From assembly GCA_028868825.1 (NCBI GenBank), contig JAGWTU010000048.1, positions 1 through 41,443 of the forward strand: a DNA stretch of 41,443 nucleotides, given 5' to 3'. Positions 1 to 8,607 of the stretch are shown here, piece by piece (position 1 is the stretch's first letter; every line of letters starts with the position of its first letter). The notes under the pieces were generated by a model. The model was given only the letters and a program-made list of their open reading frames with translations, searched no databases and was not told the origin of the DNA. Source of the DNA: Burkholderiales bacterium (GTDB lineage Bacteria; Pseudomonadota; Gammaproteobacteria; Burkholderiales; Burkholderiaceae_C). A program made the translations under genes and the position numbers.

Positions 1-302
1 ACGATCAGCGACGGCATGCCGAGCAGACGGGCCGCGAGCGCGATCGCCTGCGCATGGTTGCCCGACGAGTAGCTGATCACGCCGGCGCGCCGCTGCTCGG
101 GCGTGAACTGCGCCAGCGCGTTGTAGGCGCCGCGGAACTTGAACGCGCCCATGCGCTGGAAGTTCTCGCACTTGAAATGCACCTGCGCGCCGCAGCGCTC
201 GTCGGCCTCGCGCGAGCGCAGCACCGGCGTGCGGTGGGCGACACCGCGCAGCCGGTCCGCGGCGGCGGCGACATCGGCGTAGCCGATCGCCAGCGTGCTC
301 AC
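1..302 (-). CDS. PLP-dependent threonine/serine dehydratase-family lyase (N-terminal part)
   Basis: The first 100 residues of a fold-type II PLP enzyme are visible; the gene runs off the left edge of the window. The PLP-lysine motif is seen as GAFKFRGAYNAL (Lys about 55), and the cofactor-phosphate/substrate motif as SSGNHAQAIA. Both are typical of threonine dehydratase, serine racemase and hydroxyaspartate ammonia-lyase, which take a beta-hydroxy amino acid through an aminoacrylate. The family is clear but the substrate is not. The start is GTG at 302, overlapping the stop of the upstream dioxygenase gene by 4 bp (GTGA), so the two are translationally coupled. That suggests the lyase acts on an amino acid related to the dioxygenase product, which is inference. 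Confidence 0.85.
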   Translation of the reverse strand, partial: MSTLAIGYADVAAAADRLRGVAHRTPVLRSREADERCGAQVHFKCENFQRMGAFKFRGAYNALAQFTPEQRRAGVISYSSGNHAQAIALAARLLGMPSLI

Positions 303-1060
303 CGCGGCGCCGCGGCCGCGGCGGCCGGATCCTGGAAGCCGCCGCTGCGGTAGGTCAGCACGAGCGTGTCGCGCCAGGCCGGCTGCTGCGCCTGCACGGG
401 CTGGATCGGTGTCGTCTCGTGGATCACGCGTGCGTCGTCGAGCAGCAGCGCGCTCCAGGGCTCGGCGAGCGTGAAGCGCACGCCCTGCGGACCGGCGGCG
501 TCGAAGACCCGGGTCTCGCCGCCGCGCACGTTGTGCCGGTCGACGAGCAGCACCGCGACGAGGTCGACGCCGTCGCGGTGCGCGCCCTCGGGCGTCGGGC
601 GGCCGATGCCGCCCTCGGTGTCGATGCGGAAGGCATGCGCCTCGACATACCAGGGCTGCTGGCCGCGCAGCGCCGACGTGACGCCGCCGATGCCGGCCAG
701 CAGCGCCGTCCACGCCGGATCGGCGACGAGCGAGGCCGGCAGCGGATCGAACCAGCGCTCGAAACCGCCGTGCAGCGCGTTGTATTCGACCGGTTGCCAA
801 TGCGCGCGATGCGGCACCGGGGCGACGCCTGGGCCGTCGACGACGAACGAGGCGTGACGGCGCCGCCGGTAGCGACCGCCGTCGCGCAGGTGGGCGTCGG
901 GCGGCAGGTCGTGCCACAGCGGCGACCAGGCGGCCCAGGGCGCGGGGGCCTGGCGGCCACAGAGGTCGGCCAGCGTCGTCGCGTCGACGACGGCCCAACC
1001 GTCGGCAACCAGGCTTGCGGGCAGGCCGTTGCGGGATGTGAGGGGCGGTGGCGGTGTCAT
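299..1060 (-). CDS. 2-oxoglutarate/Fe(II)-dependent dioxygenase family protein (PF10014-like)
   Basis: A 253-residue protein starting at the ATG of MTPPPPLTSRNG. The iron-binding facial triad is readable: HRD (His161, Asp163) in GAHRDGVDLVAVLLVDR, and His214 in VIHETTPI. A distal RDTLVLTYR strand is expected to bind 2-oxoglutarate. This layout fits the 2OG-Fe dioxygenase family that includes bacterial free-amino-acid hydroxylases such as isoleucine 4-hydroxylase. The reading frame stays open upstream to 1273, but that extension is rich in Arg and Pro and is unlikely to be translated. The stop overlaps the start of the downstream lyase gene. The family call is good; the substrate is unknown. 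Confidence 0.82.
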   Translation of the reverse strand: MTPPPPLTSRNGLPASLVADGWAVVDATTLADLCGRQAPAPWAAWSPLWHDLPPDAHLRDGGRYRRRRHASFVVDGPGVAPVPHRAHWQPVEYNALHGGFERWFDPLPASLVADPAWTALLAGIGGVTSALRGQQPWYVEAHAFRIDTEGGIGRPTPEGAHRDGVDLVAVLLVDRHNVRGGETRVFDAAGPQGVRFTLAEPWSALLLDDARVIHETTPIQPVQAQQPAWRDTLVLTYRSGGFQDPAAAAAAPR

Positions 1061-1172
1061 GGAGCTGTGCCGAAGTCGGGTCAATCGTGAAATGTTCGTG
1101 GAGCGGGCTCTCCAAAAAGGTGTCATCCGGACCGCCATCCTGCCGTTAACGGTGGGAAAGGTGGTCCGCACG

Positions 1173-1400
1173 ATGCAACCCCGAGATCCCGCCCCTGTCA
1201 TCCCGCCCGGCACTGCGTGCCTGGTCGAGGTCATCGAGTTGAAATGGCTGCTCGCGGGGCGGGGCATCCACATTCACGTCGAACGCCTGCTCGATGACCC
1301 GGAGTATGCCCGCCAGATCCTCGACCGCGCGGCGGCGATACCCGAGTCGGCGCTGCGGGAGACGGCGGCGCGCCTGCGCACCGGCCTCAAGCTCGGCTGA
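1173..1400 (+). CDS. Conserved-looking small hypothetical protein, 75 aa
   Basis: A short protein, MQPRDPAPVIPPGTACLVEV..., placed divergently from the dioxygenase gene. I chose the ATG at 1173 because AAAGGTGG lies about 10 bases upstream; the frame is open further upstream but without a plausible start. The C-terminal part (DPEYARQILDRAAAIPESALRETAARLR) looks like two short helices. No domain is recognised and no function is proposed. It has normal host codon use and is followed 70 bp later by the TPR lipoprotein gene, probably in the same transcript. Confidence 0.55.
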   Translation: MQPRDPAPVIPPGTACLVEVIELKWLLAGRGIHIHVERLLDDPEYARQILDRAAAIPESALRETAARLRTGLKLG

Positions 1401-1470
1401 GCGCGTCCATCGCCGGCGGCGTACCATCGCTGCGTCGGCGGGCGCCGGCGCTTGCCGCAGGAGAACCGCG

Positions 1471-2652
1471 ATGACGCGCTGGGCCTTTCTGCACCGCATC
1501 CTCGCCCCCTGGCTCGCGCTCCTGTCGTGCGGCCTGCTCGTCGCGTGCGCGGCGCCACCCCGAGCCGCGCCCGTGCTGTCGCTGCTGCGCGATGCCGACT
1601 ACCCGACGACGCCCGCGGTCGAGCCACCGGAAAGCATTTTCGCGCTCGACGACGCGATGCGCCGCTACGCCGACACCGAACTGCGCGCGCAGATCCGCCG
1701 CGGCGACCCGCGGCGAGCGCTCATCCGCGCGCTCTACGAACGCGGCCAGTTGCGCCTGGCCTACGATGCCGGCTCCACGCGCAATGCGGCCGAGGCCTTC
1801 GAGGCGCGCGCCGGCAACTGCCTGTCGCTGGTGATCATGAGCGCCGCCTTCGCCAAGCACCTGGGGTTGCCGGTGAGCTATCGCCAGGTCGATGTCGAAG
1901 AACAGTATTCGCGCAGTGGCGGGCTGCTGCTGGCGGCCGGCCATGTCAACCTCATCCTCGATCGGCTCTTTGGCCGGCCGATCCTGGACACGTCGCTGAT
2001 GCAGGATCTGACGGTCGATTTCCTTCCCGGCCAGGATCTGCACGGCGAACGCTCGAAGGCGCTGCCCGAAAGCACCGTCGTCGCGATGTACTACAACAAC
2101 CGCGCCGCCGAGGCGCTGGCCGCGAACCGACATGCCGAGAGCTACCGCTGGGCGCGCGCGGCCGTGCTGCAGCGCCCGGACTATGCGCCGGCGATCAACA
2201 CGCTGGCGGTGATCTATCTGCGAGACCAGCGGCTGGCCGCGGCCGAGGCGGCGCTGCGCGCGGCGCTCGACCTCGATCCGTCCAATGCCGGCGCGCTGTC
2301 CAACCTCGCGCAGACGCTGCGGCGCGAGGGCCGTGGCGACGAGGCTGCGACCATCGAGCGCCGGCTTGCCGCCGTGCAGCCCGTGCAGCCCTTCGCCGCC
2401 TTCGAGGCCGGCCGGCTGGCGATGGCCAGCGGCGATTACACGCGCGCGCGCGATCTCTTCGAACGGGAACTGCGCCTGCAACCCGACCAGAGCGAAGTGC
2501 ACTTCTGGCTTGCCCAGGCGCTCTGGCGGCTGGGCGACCGCAAGTCGGCGGCGCACCACCTGGCGCTCGCCGCCGACAACAGCACGACGCCCGGCAGCCA
2601 CGACTTGTATGCAGCCAAGCTCGAGCACCTGAAGGCGCTGCACGTACAGTAG
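1471..2652 (+). CDS. TPR-repeat lipoprotein with transglutaminase-like N-terminal region
   Basis: A 393-residue predicted outer-membrane or periplasmic lipoprotein. The signal peptide ends in a lipobox, GLLVACAA (Cys about 27). Residues about 60-190 contain the segment ARAGNCLSLVIMSAAFAKHLGLPVSYRQV with a conserved-looking Cys and a later AAGHVNLIL; this resembles the degenerate transglutaminase-like domains found before TPRs in such proteins. From about residue 200 there are several TPR units (ALAANRHAESYRWARAAVLQRPDYAPAINTLAVIYLRDQ, followed by LDLDPSNAGALSNLAQTLRREGRGDEA). The start is supported by GCAGGAG seven bases before ATG. The family is sound, but the role is probably protein-protein scaffolding in the envelope and is not known. 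Confidence 0.8.
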   Translation: MTRWAFLHRILAPWLALLSCGLLVACAAPPRAAPVLSLLRDADYPTTPAVEPPESIFALDDAMRRYADTELRAQIRRGDPRRALIRALYERGQLRLAYDAGSTRNAAEAFEARAGNCLSLVIMSAAFAKHLGLPVSYRQVDVEEQYSRSGGLLLAAGHVNLILDRLFGRPILDTSLMQDLTVDFLPGQDLHGERSKALPESTVVAMYYNNRAAEALAANRHAESYRWARAAVLQRPDYAPAINTLAVIYLRDQRLAAAEAALRAALDLDPSNAGALSNLAQTLRREGRGDEAATIERRLAAVQPVQPFAAFEAGRLAMASGDYTRARDLFERELRLQPDQSEVHFWLAQALWRLGDRKSAAHHLALAADNSTTPGSHDLYAAKLEHLKALHVQ

Positions 2653-2741
2653 CGGCTTGCGCTGGGGCCGGACGTCGGCCCCGCGATCCGTCCCGCAACC
2701 CGACCCTCCCCTGGCCCCTGCCGGGGTCGCCTCCGCCGCCG

Positions 2742-3431
2742 ATGAAGCCCGACGCCAAACCCAATCCGCTGATCGAGATCGGCGTCACCATCCTGATACC
2801 GGCGCTGATGCTGATGAAGCTCAGCAGCGCCGAGCGCCTGGGCCCGATGGGCGCGTTGCTGGCCGCCCTCGCCTTCCCGTTGGGCTGGGGGATCTGGGAC
2901 GGACTGCGGCGGCGCAAGCTCAGCTGGCTTGCCGTGCTGGGCGTCGTCAGCACGCTGCTCACCGGCGGCATCGGTCTGCTCTCGCTCGACGCCTGGTGGC
3001 TGGCGGTGAAGGAGGCGGTGGTGCCGTCGCTGATCGGGCTCGTGATCCTGGGTTCGATCTGGTCGCGCACGCCCCTGATCCGGCTGATGGTCTTCAACTC
3101 GACACTGTTCGATGTCGACCGAGTGCACAAGGCGCTCGAGGAGCGCCACAACGTCGAACTGTTCGAGCTGCGCCTGCGCCAGGGCACGGTGATGCTGGCG
3201 GCGACCTTCTTCTTCTCGGCGGTCGCCAACTTCATCCTCACGCGCTGGATCGTCCACAGCCCCGCCGGCACGCAGGCCTTCAACGAGGAACTCGGTCACC
3301 TCACGCTGCTCAGCTACCCCATCGTCGCCGTGCCGTCGATGCTGATGATGATGGGGCTGATGTATTGGCTCGCCCGCGGCGCCAAGGAACTCACCGGCCT
3401 GGGTCTGGGCGAGATGTTGCAGGGCGGCTGA
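2742..3431 (+). CDS. VC0807-family inner membrane protein
   Basis: A 229-residue hydrophobic protein, MKPDAKPNPLIEIGVTILIPALMLMKLSS..., with about five to six membrane segments: near residues 10-25, 37-53, 60-78, 86-104, 145-163 and 188-208. The opening NPLIEI...ILIPALMLMKLS and the central FNSTLFDVDRV pattern resemble what I recall of the VC0807 family, small integral membrane proteins of unknown function. The start ATG lies 90 bp after the lipoprotein stop, so co-transcription is possible. No catalytic residues are evident. Confident that it is a gene, moderately confident of the family name. Confidence 0.75.
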   Translation: MKPDAKPNPLIEIGVTILIPALMLMKLSSAERLGPMGALLAALAFPLGWGIWDGLRRRKLSWLAVLGVVSTLLTGGIGLLSLDAWWLAVKEAVVPSLIGLVILGSIWSRTPLIRLMVFNSTLFDVDRVHKALEERHNVELFELRLRQGTVMLAATFFFSAVANFILTRWIVHSPAGTQAFNEELGHLTLLSYPIVAVPSMLMMMGLMYWLARGAKELTGLGLGEMLQGG

Positions 3432-3592
3432 GCGCGCCTAGAATGGGCGATTCCCGGCCACCACCTCGGGCATCGCGTGCAAATCGTACGAAGCGTCGGC
3501 CCCGTTGACAGTCCAGCCGGAGGCTTGGCCGACGGGCCGGCCGCCCCCGTGAACCACCGGGCGGCGCCGGGCGTTGCCCGGGATCGCTCGCG

Positions 3593-5857
3593 ATGGCAGA
3601 CCGCGGTCATGCGCTGAGCGCGCGCGCACCGCCGGCGCGGCTGTCCTGGCTCGGGATGGTCGGTTTCGGCCTCATGCTGGCGCTGCTGGCCGTCGCCCTG
3701 GTGCAGGCCAGGCAGTTCTCGCTGCTGCGCCAGGCCCTGGTCTCGGGCGACGACTTCGGCACGCTGACGATCTTCCAGGCCGAAACCGAGTACTTGCGTC
3801 TGCGCGACCGCTGGCACCACGAGCTCGACGATCAGACCGCGCCCGATCCGGCGGCGCTGCGTCTGCGCTATGCGATCTGGATCAGCCGCGTGCAGGCGTT
3901 GCATGCCGAACGCACCCGCGGACTCCTGGACGACGAGGCCGAATACCGCGCGACGCTGGACCAGATCGACCAGTTCGTCGGCAACACCCAGGCCGCGCTG
4001 GGCCCGCAACCGACGCAGTCCGCCGATCGCGACTTCCTCGTCGCGCTGCAACCGGCGCTCGAGGCGCTGGGCACGCCGCTGCACGAGCTGTCGCAAGGCG
4101 CGGCACAGCGCGCGGCGACGTTGCTCGAACAGCGCGCCAACACCGTGCGTGCGCAGAACCAGCTCGGCCTCGGGCTCACGATCTTCCTGTCGGTGCTGAC
4201 GCTGGCCTTCGCCGCCATCGCGCTGCACCAGGTGCGCCAGCTGCGCGAGCGCCGCGTCGCGCTCGAGGGCCTGGCCGACAACCTGCGCCAGGCGCGCCGC
4301 GATGCCGAGGCGGCGAGCGAGGCCAAGAGCGCCTTCCTCGCCAACATGAGCCACGAGATCCGCACGCCGTTCCACGGCATGATGGGGATGTTGTCGCTGC
4401 TGCGCGAGACGGGCCTGACGCCGCGCCAGATCGACTACCTGCGCACCGCGACCGAATCGGCCGACCACCTGCTGGCGCTGCTCAACGACATCCTCGACAT
4501 GTCCCAGCTCGAGAGCGGCCGCGTCACGCTGGCGCCGGCCGCCGTCGAGCTGCGCACGCTGCTGCGCGACGTCGAGGCGCTGATGCGGCCGCAGGCCGGC
4601 GCGAAGTCGCTGGCGCTGCACATCGACGCCGACCCCGCGGTGCCCGAGCGTGTGCTGCTCGACGCGACACGGGTCAAGCAGATCGTCTTCAATCTGCTGT
4701 CCAACGCGATCAAGTTCTCGGACCGCGGCGCCGTCGTCCTCGACGTGCGCTGCGCGCCGGGCTCGCGCGAACTCGCCTTCGTCGTCACCGACAACGGCGT
4801 CGGCATGGACGAGGCGACGCTCGCGCATCTGTTCAACCGCTTCATGCAGGGCGACAGCTCGCGCTCGCGGCGCCACGGGGGCAGCGGGCTCGGGCTCGAG
4901 ATCTCGCGCAACCTGGCGCGTCTGATGGGCGGCGACATCACGGTGCGCAGCAAGGCCGGCGAGGGCAGCGTGTTCACCTTCACGATGCCGCTGCGCATCC
5001 CGCCCGCGCCGGCGGCGGCGGCCGGCGCTCGGCCGCTGGTCGGCGAGCCGATGCCGCGGCTGCGCGTGCTCGTGGCCGAGGATCACCCGGTGAACCGGCA
5101 GTACATCGCGGCGCTGCTCGAGAGCCTCGGCCACGAGGCGCATTTCAGCGAGGACGGCGAGCAGGCCGTGCGCTCGGCGCGCGAGCAGCCCTACGACCTC
5201 GTGTTGATGGACCTGCACATGCCGGGGCTCGACGGCGTCCAGGCGACGCGCGCGATCCGGGCCCTGCCGGACCCGGCGCAGTCGACGGTGCCGATCGTCG
5301 CGCTCACCGCCGACGCCTTCGAGGAGACGCGCGAGCGCTGCCTGGTCGCCGGCATGAATGATTTCCTCACCAAGCCGGTGAGCCCGCAGAAGCTGCAGAC
5401 CTCGCTGCGGCGGCTGTTCGGCGCCGCCATCGCGCCCGCCCCCGAGCCGGCGACGGCGCAGCCGCGGCCCTGGGACGGCCAGGCCCAGACGCTGGTCGAC
5501 GAGGGTGCGATCCGCATGGCGCTCGAGGCGATGCCGGCCGAGCGGCTGGGCGGCATGATCGAGTCGTTTCTCGACCAGGGCGCCGAGACCGTCGAGCGGC
5601 TGCGCGCGGCGGTGCGCAACGGTCAGCCGCTGGACCTGCGCGTGAACGCCCATGCGGCCAAGGGCGCGGCGCTCAACCTCGGCCTGGCCGGGCTGGCGGC
5701 GACGGCGACGGCGCTGCAGGAAGGCGCGTCGCACCTGCCGGCGGTCGAGATCGCGCGCCTGGTGCAGCGCTACGAGTCGCAACTGCCGCTGACGCGTCAG
5801 GCGGTGCGCGCGCTGCACATCCCGGGCATCCTGTGGCCGCTGGCGACGTCGCACTGA
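3593..5857 (+). CDS. Hybrid sensor histidine kinase with receiver and Hpt domains
   Basis: A 754-residue phosphorelay protein. An N-terminal membrane segment (about 20-40) and a second one (about 187-210) bracket a periplasmic sensor region with no recognised fold. Next comes a HisKA domain with the phospho-acceptor His254 in FLANMSHEIRTPFHGMMGML. The HATPase domain follows, with N box NLLSNAIKF, G1 DNGVGMD and G2 GSGLGLEISRNLARLMGG. A receiver domain has Asp540 in LVLMDLHMPGLDG and a DFLTKPV lysine. A C-terminal Hpt domain has His687 in NAHAAKGAALNLG. This is the BarA/ArcB-like H1-D1-H2 layout. No partner response regulator is adjacent, so the target is unknown. The receiver-to-Hpt order suggests output through an unlinked regulator. 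Confidence 0.92.
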   Translation: MADRGHALSARAPPARLSWLGMVGFGLMLALLAVALVQARQFSLLRQALVSGDDFGTLTIFQAETEYLRLRDRWHHELDDQTAPDPAALRLRYAIWISRVQALHAERTRGLLDDEAEYRATLDQIDQFVGNTQAALGPQPTQSADRDFLVALQPALEALGTPLHELSQGAAQRAATLLEQRANTVRAQNQLGLGLTIFLSVLTLAFAAIALHQVRQLRERRVALEGLADNLRQARRDAEAASEAKSAFLANMSHEIRTPFHGMMGMLSLLRETGLTPRQIDYLRTATESADHLLALLNDILDMSQLESGRVTLAPAAVELRTLLRDVEALMRPQAGAKSLALHIDADPAVPERVLLDATRVKQIVFNLLSNAIKFSDRGAVVLDVRCAPGSRELAFVVTDNGVGMDEATLAHLFNRFMQGDSSRSRRHGGSGLGLEISRNLARLMGGDITVRSKAGEGSVFTFTMPLRIPPAPAAAAGARPLVGEPMPRLRVLVAEDHPVNRQYIAALLESLGHEAHFSEDGEQAVRSAREQPYDLVLMDLHMPGLDGVQATRAIRALPDPAQSTVPIVALTADAFEETRERCLVAGMNDFLTKPVSPQKLQTSLRRLFGAAIAPAPEPATAQPRPWDGQAQTLVDEGAIRMALEAMPAERLGGMIESFLDQGAETVERLRAAVRNGQPLDLRVNAHAAKGAALNLGLAGLAATATALQEGASHLPAVEIARLVQRYESQLPLTRQAVRALHIPGILWPLATSH

Positions 5858-5882
5858 CGCGCCCGCCGCCGCGGCTGATGCC

Positions 5883-6572
5883 TCAGATCTCGAGCCATTC
5901 CCGGCGCACGGCGGGATCGGCACGCAGCGCCGCCGGCGTGCCGTCGAAGACGATGCGGCCATGGCCCATCACGAGGCAGCGATCGGCGACCTCGAGAGCG
6001 ATCGTCAGCTTCTGCTCGACGAGCAGCACCGCGACGCCGCGGCGCCTGAGTTCGCGCAGGTAGTCGGCCACCTGCCGCACGACCATCGGCGCCAGGCCCT
6101 CGGTCGGCTCGTCGATCAGCATCAGCTCGGGGCCGCCCATCAGCGTGCGGCACAGCGTCAGCATCTGCTGCTCGCCGCCGGAGAGCAGACCGGCCTCGGT
6201 GTGGCGGCGCTCCTCCAGGCGCGGGAACATCGCGTACATGGCCGCCACGCTGCCGCGCGGGCGGCTGCGCTGCACGCCCATCAGCAGGTTCTGCTCGACC
6301 GTCAGCGTCGGGAAGATGTCGCGGTTCTCGGGCACGTAGCCGATGCCGGCGCGGGCGATCTCGCAGGTCCGGCGCCCGAGCAGCTCGCGGCCATTCCAGC
6401 GCACCGATCCGGCCGCCCGCACGAGCCCCATCACCGCCTTGACCGTCGTCGAGCGGCCGACGCCGTTGCGCCCGAGCAGCGCGACGATCTCGGCGTCGCC
6501 GACCCTCAGGTCGACGCCCTGCAGCACATGGCTCTTGCCGTACCAGGCGTGGAGATCGGTGAGCTGCAGCAT
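5883..6572 (-). CDS. livF: ABC importer ATPase, LivF type
   Basis: A 229-residue ATP-binding subunit of a branched-chain amino acid/amide (HAAT) importer. Visible motifs are Walker A GRNGVGRST, signature LSGGEQQ, Walker B LMLIDEPTEGLAP and the switch His replaced by Gln (LLVEQK), as is normal for LivF. The unusual point is Walker A: the invariant lysine position is Arg40 (GVGRST). I believe this variant occurs in some betaproteobacterial LivF proteins, but that is from memory. The start lies 1 bp after the livG stop, so it is the last gene of the five-gene minus-strand cluster. Confidence 0.9.
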   Translation of the reverse strand: MLQLTDLHAWYGKSHVLQGVDLRVGDAEIVALLGRNGVGRSTTVKAVMGLVRAAGSVRWNGRELLGRRTCEIARAGIGYVPENRDIFPTLTVEQNLLMGVQRSRPRGSVAAMYAMFPRLEERRHTEAGLLSGGEQQMLTLCRTLMGGPELMLIDEPTEGLAPMVVRQVADYLRELRRRGVAVLLVEQKLTIALEVADRCLVMGHGRIVFDGTPAALRADPAVRREWLEI

Positions 6573-6573
6573 C

Positions 6574-7350
6574 TCAGCGTTCTTCGTCGAGCAGCGCGCC
6601 GAGGTAGGCCTCGCGCACGCGCGGGTCGGCGCGCACGATCTCGGGGCGGTCGAAGGCGATGACCTCGCCGTAGACGAGCACGGCGATGCGGTCGGCGAGG
6701 CCGAAGACGACGCCCATGTCGTGCTCGACGGTCAGCAACGTGCGCCCGGCCGTGACCTCGCGGATGAGCTCGACGAAGCGCGCCGTCTCACCCCGGCTCA
6801 TGCCGGCCGTCGGCTCGTCGAGCAGGATCACGCCGGCGCCGCCGGCGATCGTGATGCCGACTTCGAGCGCGCGCTGCTCGGCATAGGTCAGGTTGCCCGC
6901 CGGCACATGACGCCGCGCCTGCAGCCCGAGTTGCTCCAGCAACTGCTCGGCACGCTCGTTGGCGTCGCGCGCGCCGGACAGCAGCCGCCAGAAGGCGTAG
7001 CCATAACCCAGGCTCCACAGCAGCGCGCAGCGCAGGTTCTCGAACACCGACAGGCGGTGGAACAGGTTGCTGACCTGGAAACTGCGCGCGAGGCCGAGGC
7101 GGTTGATCGCAAAGGGCGGCAGGCCGTCGATGCGGCGCCCGCCGAGGCGGATCTCGCCGGCGCTGCAGGGCAAGCGGCCGCTGATGAGGTTGAACAGCGT
7201 GCTCTTGCCGGCGCCGTTGGGGCCGATCACCGCGACGCGCTCGCCCGCCTGCACCTCGAGGCTGGCGCCGCGAATGATCGCCGTCTTGCCGAAGCGCTTG
7301 TGGACCTCGCGCAGCTCGAGCGACTGACCTTTCATCGATGTCCCCTTCAT
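6574..7350 (-). CDS. livG: ABC importer ATPase, LivG type
   Basis: A 258-residue ATPase with standard motifs: Walker A GPNGAGKST, a Q-loop region in LARSFQVSNLF, signature-like LTYAEQR (the LivG form of LSYGxQR), Walker B VILLDEPTAGMS and switch His in TVEHDMGVV. The C-terminal ADPRVREAYLG tail is characteristic of LivG. The ATG at 7350 overlaps the livM stop by 4 bp (ATGA); a second in-frame Met at 7335 could also be used. It should pair with LivF as the heterodimeric nucleotide-binding domains. The substrate is set by the binding protein upstream and is not determined. Confidence 0.92.
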   Translation of the reverse strand: MKGTSMKGQSLELREVHKRFGKTAIIRGASLEVQAGERVAVIGPNGAGKSTLFNLISGRLPCSAGEIRLGGRRIDGLPPFAINRLGLARSFQVSNLFHRLSVFENLRCALLWSLGYGYAFWRLLSGARDANERAEQLLEQLGLQARRHVPAGNLTYAEQRALEVGITIAGGAGVILLDEPTAGMSRGETARFVELIREVTAGRTLLTVEHDMGVVFGLADRIAVLVYGEVIAFDRPEIVRADPRVREAYLGALLDEER

Positions 7351-8597
7351 CGCTCGCCCCCGGCGGCGATCGCCTCCTGCGCGCGGCCCCAGGCGACGGC
7401 GAAGGTGCGCCGCGCGAGCTCGAACAGCGCCCCGCCGCCAACCAGCAGCGACGCTGCGCCGATCCAGCTGCCGACGCCGTGGGCGTCGAGCGCGACGCCG
7501 GCCCAGCGCAGCGTCGCGCCCTCGGTCGTCGAGAGCTGCAGTCGGTAGATCATCTCGATCATCGCCGCCAGGCCCGCCAGCGCCGTCGCCGCCGTCGCCG
7601 CCAGCGCGAGGTAGGCCGGCAGCAGCGGCCGCAGCAGACCGTGGCGGGCCAGGCGCAGGTTCGCCGTCACGAGACTGGCGACGCCGCCCGGCGCCACCAT
7701 CACCATGCCGATGAAGATCAAACCCAGGTAGAGCAGCCAGGCCTGCGTCAGCTCCGACAGCAGCGCGCCGGCCAGCACCATCAGGACGCCGCCGATGATG
7801 GGGCCGAAGAAGGTGCCGGCGCCGCCGAGAAAGGTGAACAGCAGGTACGAGCCCGAACGCAGCGAGCCGACGACCTCGGCGGTCGCGATCTCGAAATTCA
7901 CCGCGTACATGCCGCCGGCGATGCCGGCGAAGAACCCGGCGACGATGAACGAGAGATAGCGCACGCGCCGCGTGCTGTAGCCGATGAACTCGACGCGCTC
8001 GGGGTTTTCGCGCACGGCCTCGAGCAGGCGGCCCAGCGGCGTGCGCGTGTAGGCGTACATCGCCACCGTGGCGACGAAGGTGTAGGTGGCCAGCAGGTAA
8101 TAGACCTCGATCTGCGGCCCGTAGGTGATGCCCCAGCGCGCCGGCCCCGCCGTGCGGTTCGCGCTCACGCCGCCCTCGCCGCCGAAGAACTCGGGCAACA
8201 TCAAGGCGAGCGCGAACACGAGCTCGCCGATGCCCAGCGTGATCATCGCGAACGGCGTGCCGGCCTTGCGCGTCGTGACGTAGCCGAGCACGACGGCGGC
8301 GGCGGCGCCGGCGAGTCCGCCGACGGCCGGCACGAGGCTGACCGGCAGCCACCAGCCCTGGCCGATCGCCGCCAGCGCGTGCACGGCGACGAAGGCCGCC
8401 AGCCCGCTGTAGACCGCATGGCCGAAGCTCAGCATGCCGCCCTGGCCGAGCAGCACGTTGTACGACAGGCAGGCGACGATGGCGATCGCCATCTGCGACA
8501 TCAGGTTCACGGCCTGGCTGCCGCGCAGCAGCTGCGGCGCCAGCAGCAGCGCCGCCGCGTAGGCGATCCAGACCGCATGGCGGCGCAGGACTTCCAT
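7347..8597 (-). CDS. livM: ABC importer permease, LivM type
   Basis: A 416-residue permease with about ten hydrophobic segments. Family hallmarks include AIVACLSYNVLLGQGGMLSFGHAVYSGLAAF, the cytoplasmic coupling loop TPLGRLLEAVRENPERVEFIGYSTRRVR and GGAGTFFGPIIGGVLM. It is longer than a typical LivM (about 330-360 residues), with an extra C-terminal membrane pair around residues 320-400. The start is the ATG of MEVLRRHAV, 10 bp after the livH stop; an upstream extension is open but overlaps livH. It forms the membrane channel with LivH. Confidence 0.9.
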   Translation of the reverse strand: MEVLRRHAVWIAYAAALLLAPQLLRGSQAVNLMSQMAIAIVACLSYNVLLGQGGMLSFGHAVYSGLAAFVAVHALAAIGQGWWLPVSLVPAVGGLAGAAAAVVLGYVTTRKAGTPFAMITLGIGELVFALALMLPEFFGGEGGVSANRTAGPARWGITYGPQIEVYYLLATYTFVATVAMYAYTRTPLGRLLEAVRENPERVEFIGYSTRRVRYLSFIVAGFFAGIAGGMYAVNFEIATAEVVGSLRSGSYLLFTFLGGAGTFFGPIIGGVLMVLAGALLSELTQAWLLYLGLIFIGMVMVAPGGVASLVTANLRLARHGLLRPLLPAYLALAATAATALAGLAAMIEMIYRLQLSTTEGATLRWAGVALDAHGVGSWIGAASLLVGGGALFELARRTFAVAWGRAQEAIAAGGER

Positions 8598-8607
8598 CGG
8601 CGCCTGC

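Noticed and set aside
3432..3592. Riboswitch-like GC-rich leader before the histidine kinase
   Set aside because: It has several small stems, but no conserved core of a known riboswitch class could be traced.
3314..5962. Very long open frame on the minus strand opposite the histidine kinase
   Set aside because: It is Arg/Gln/His-rich with no domain, and lies exactly antisense to a gene with clear kinase motifs; an effect of high GC content.
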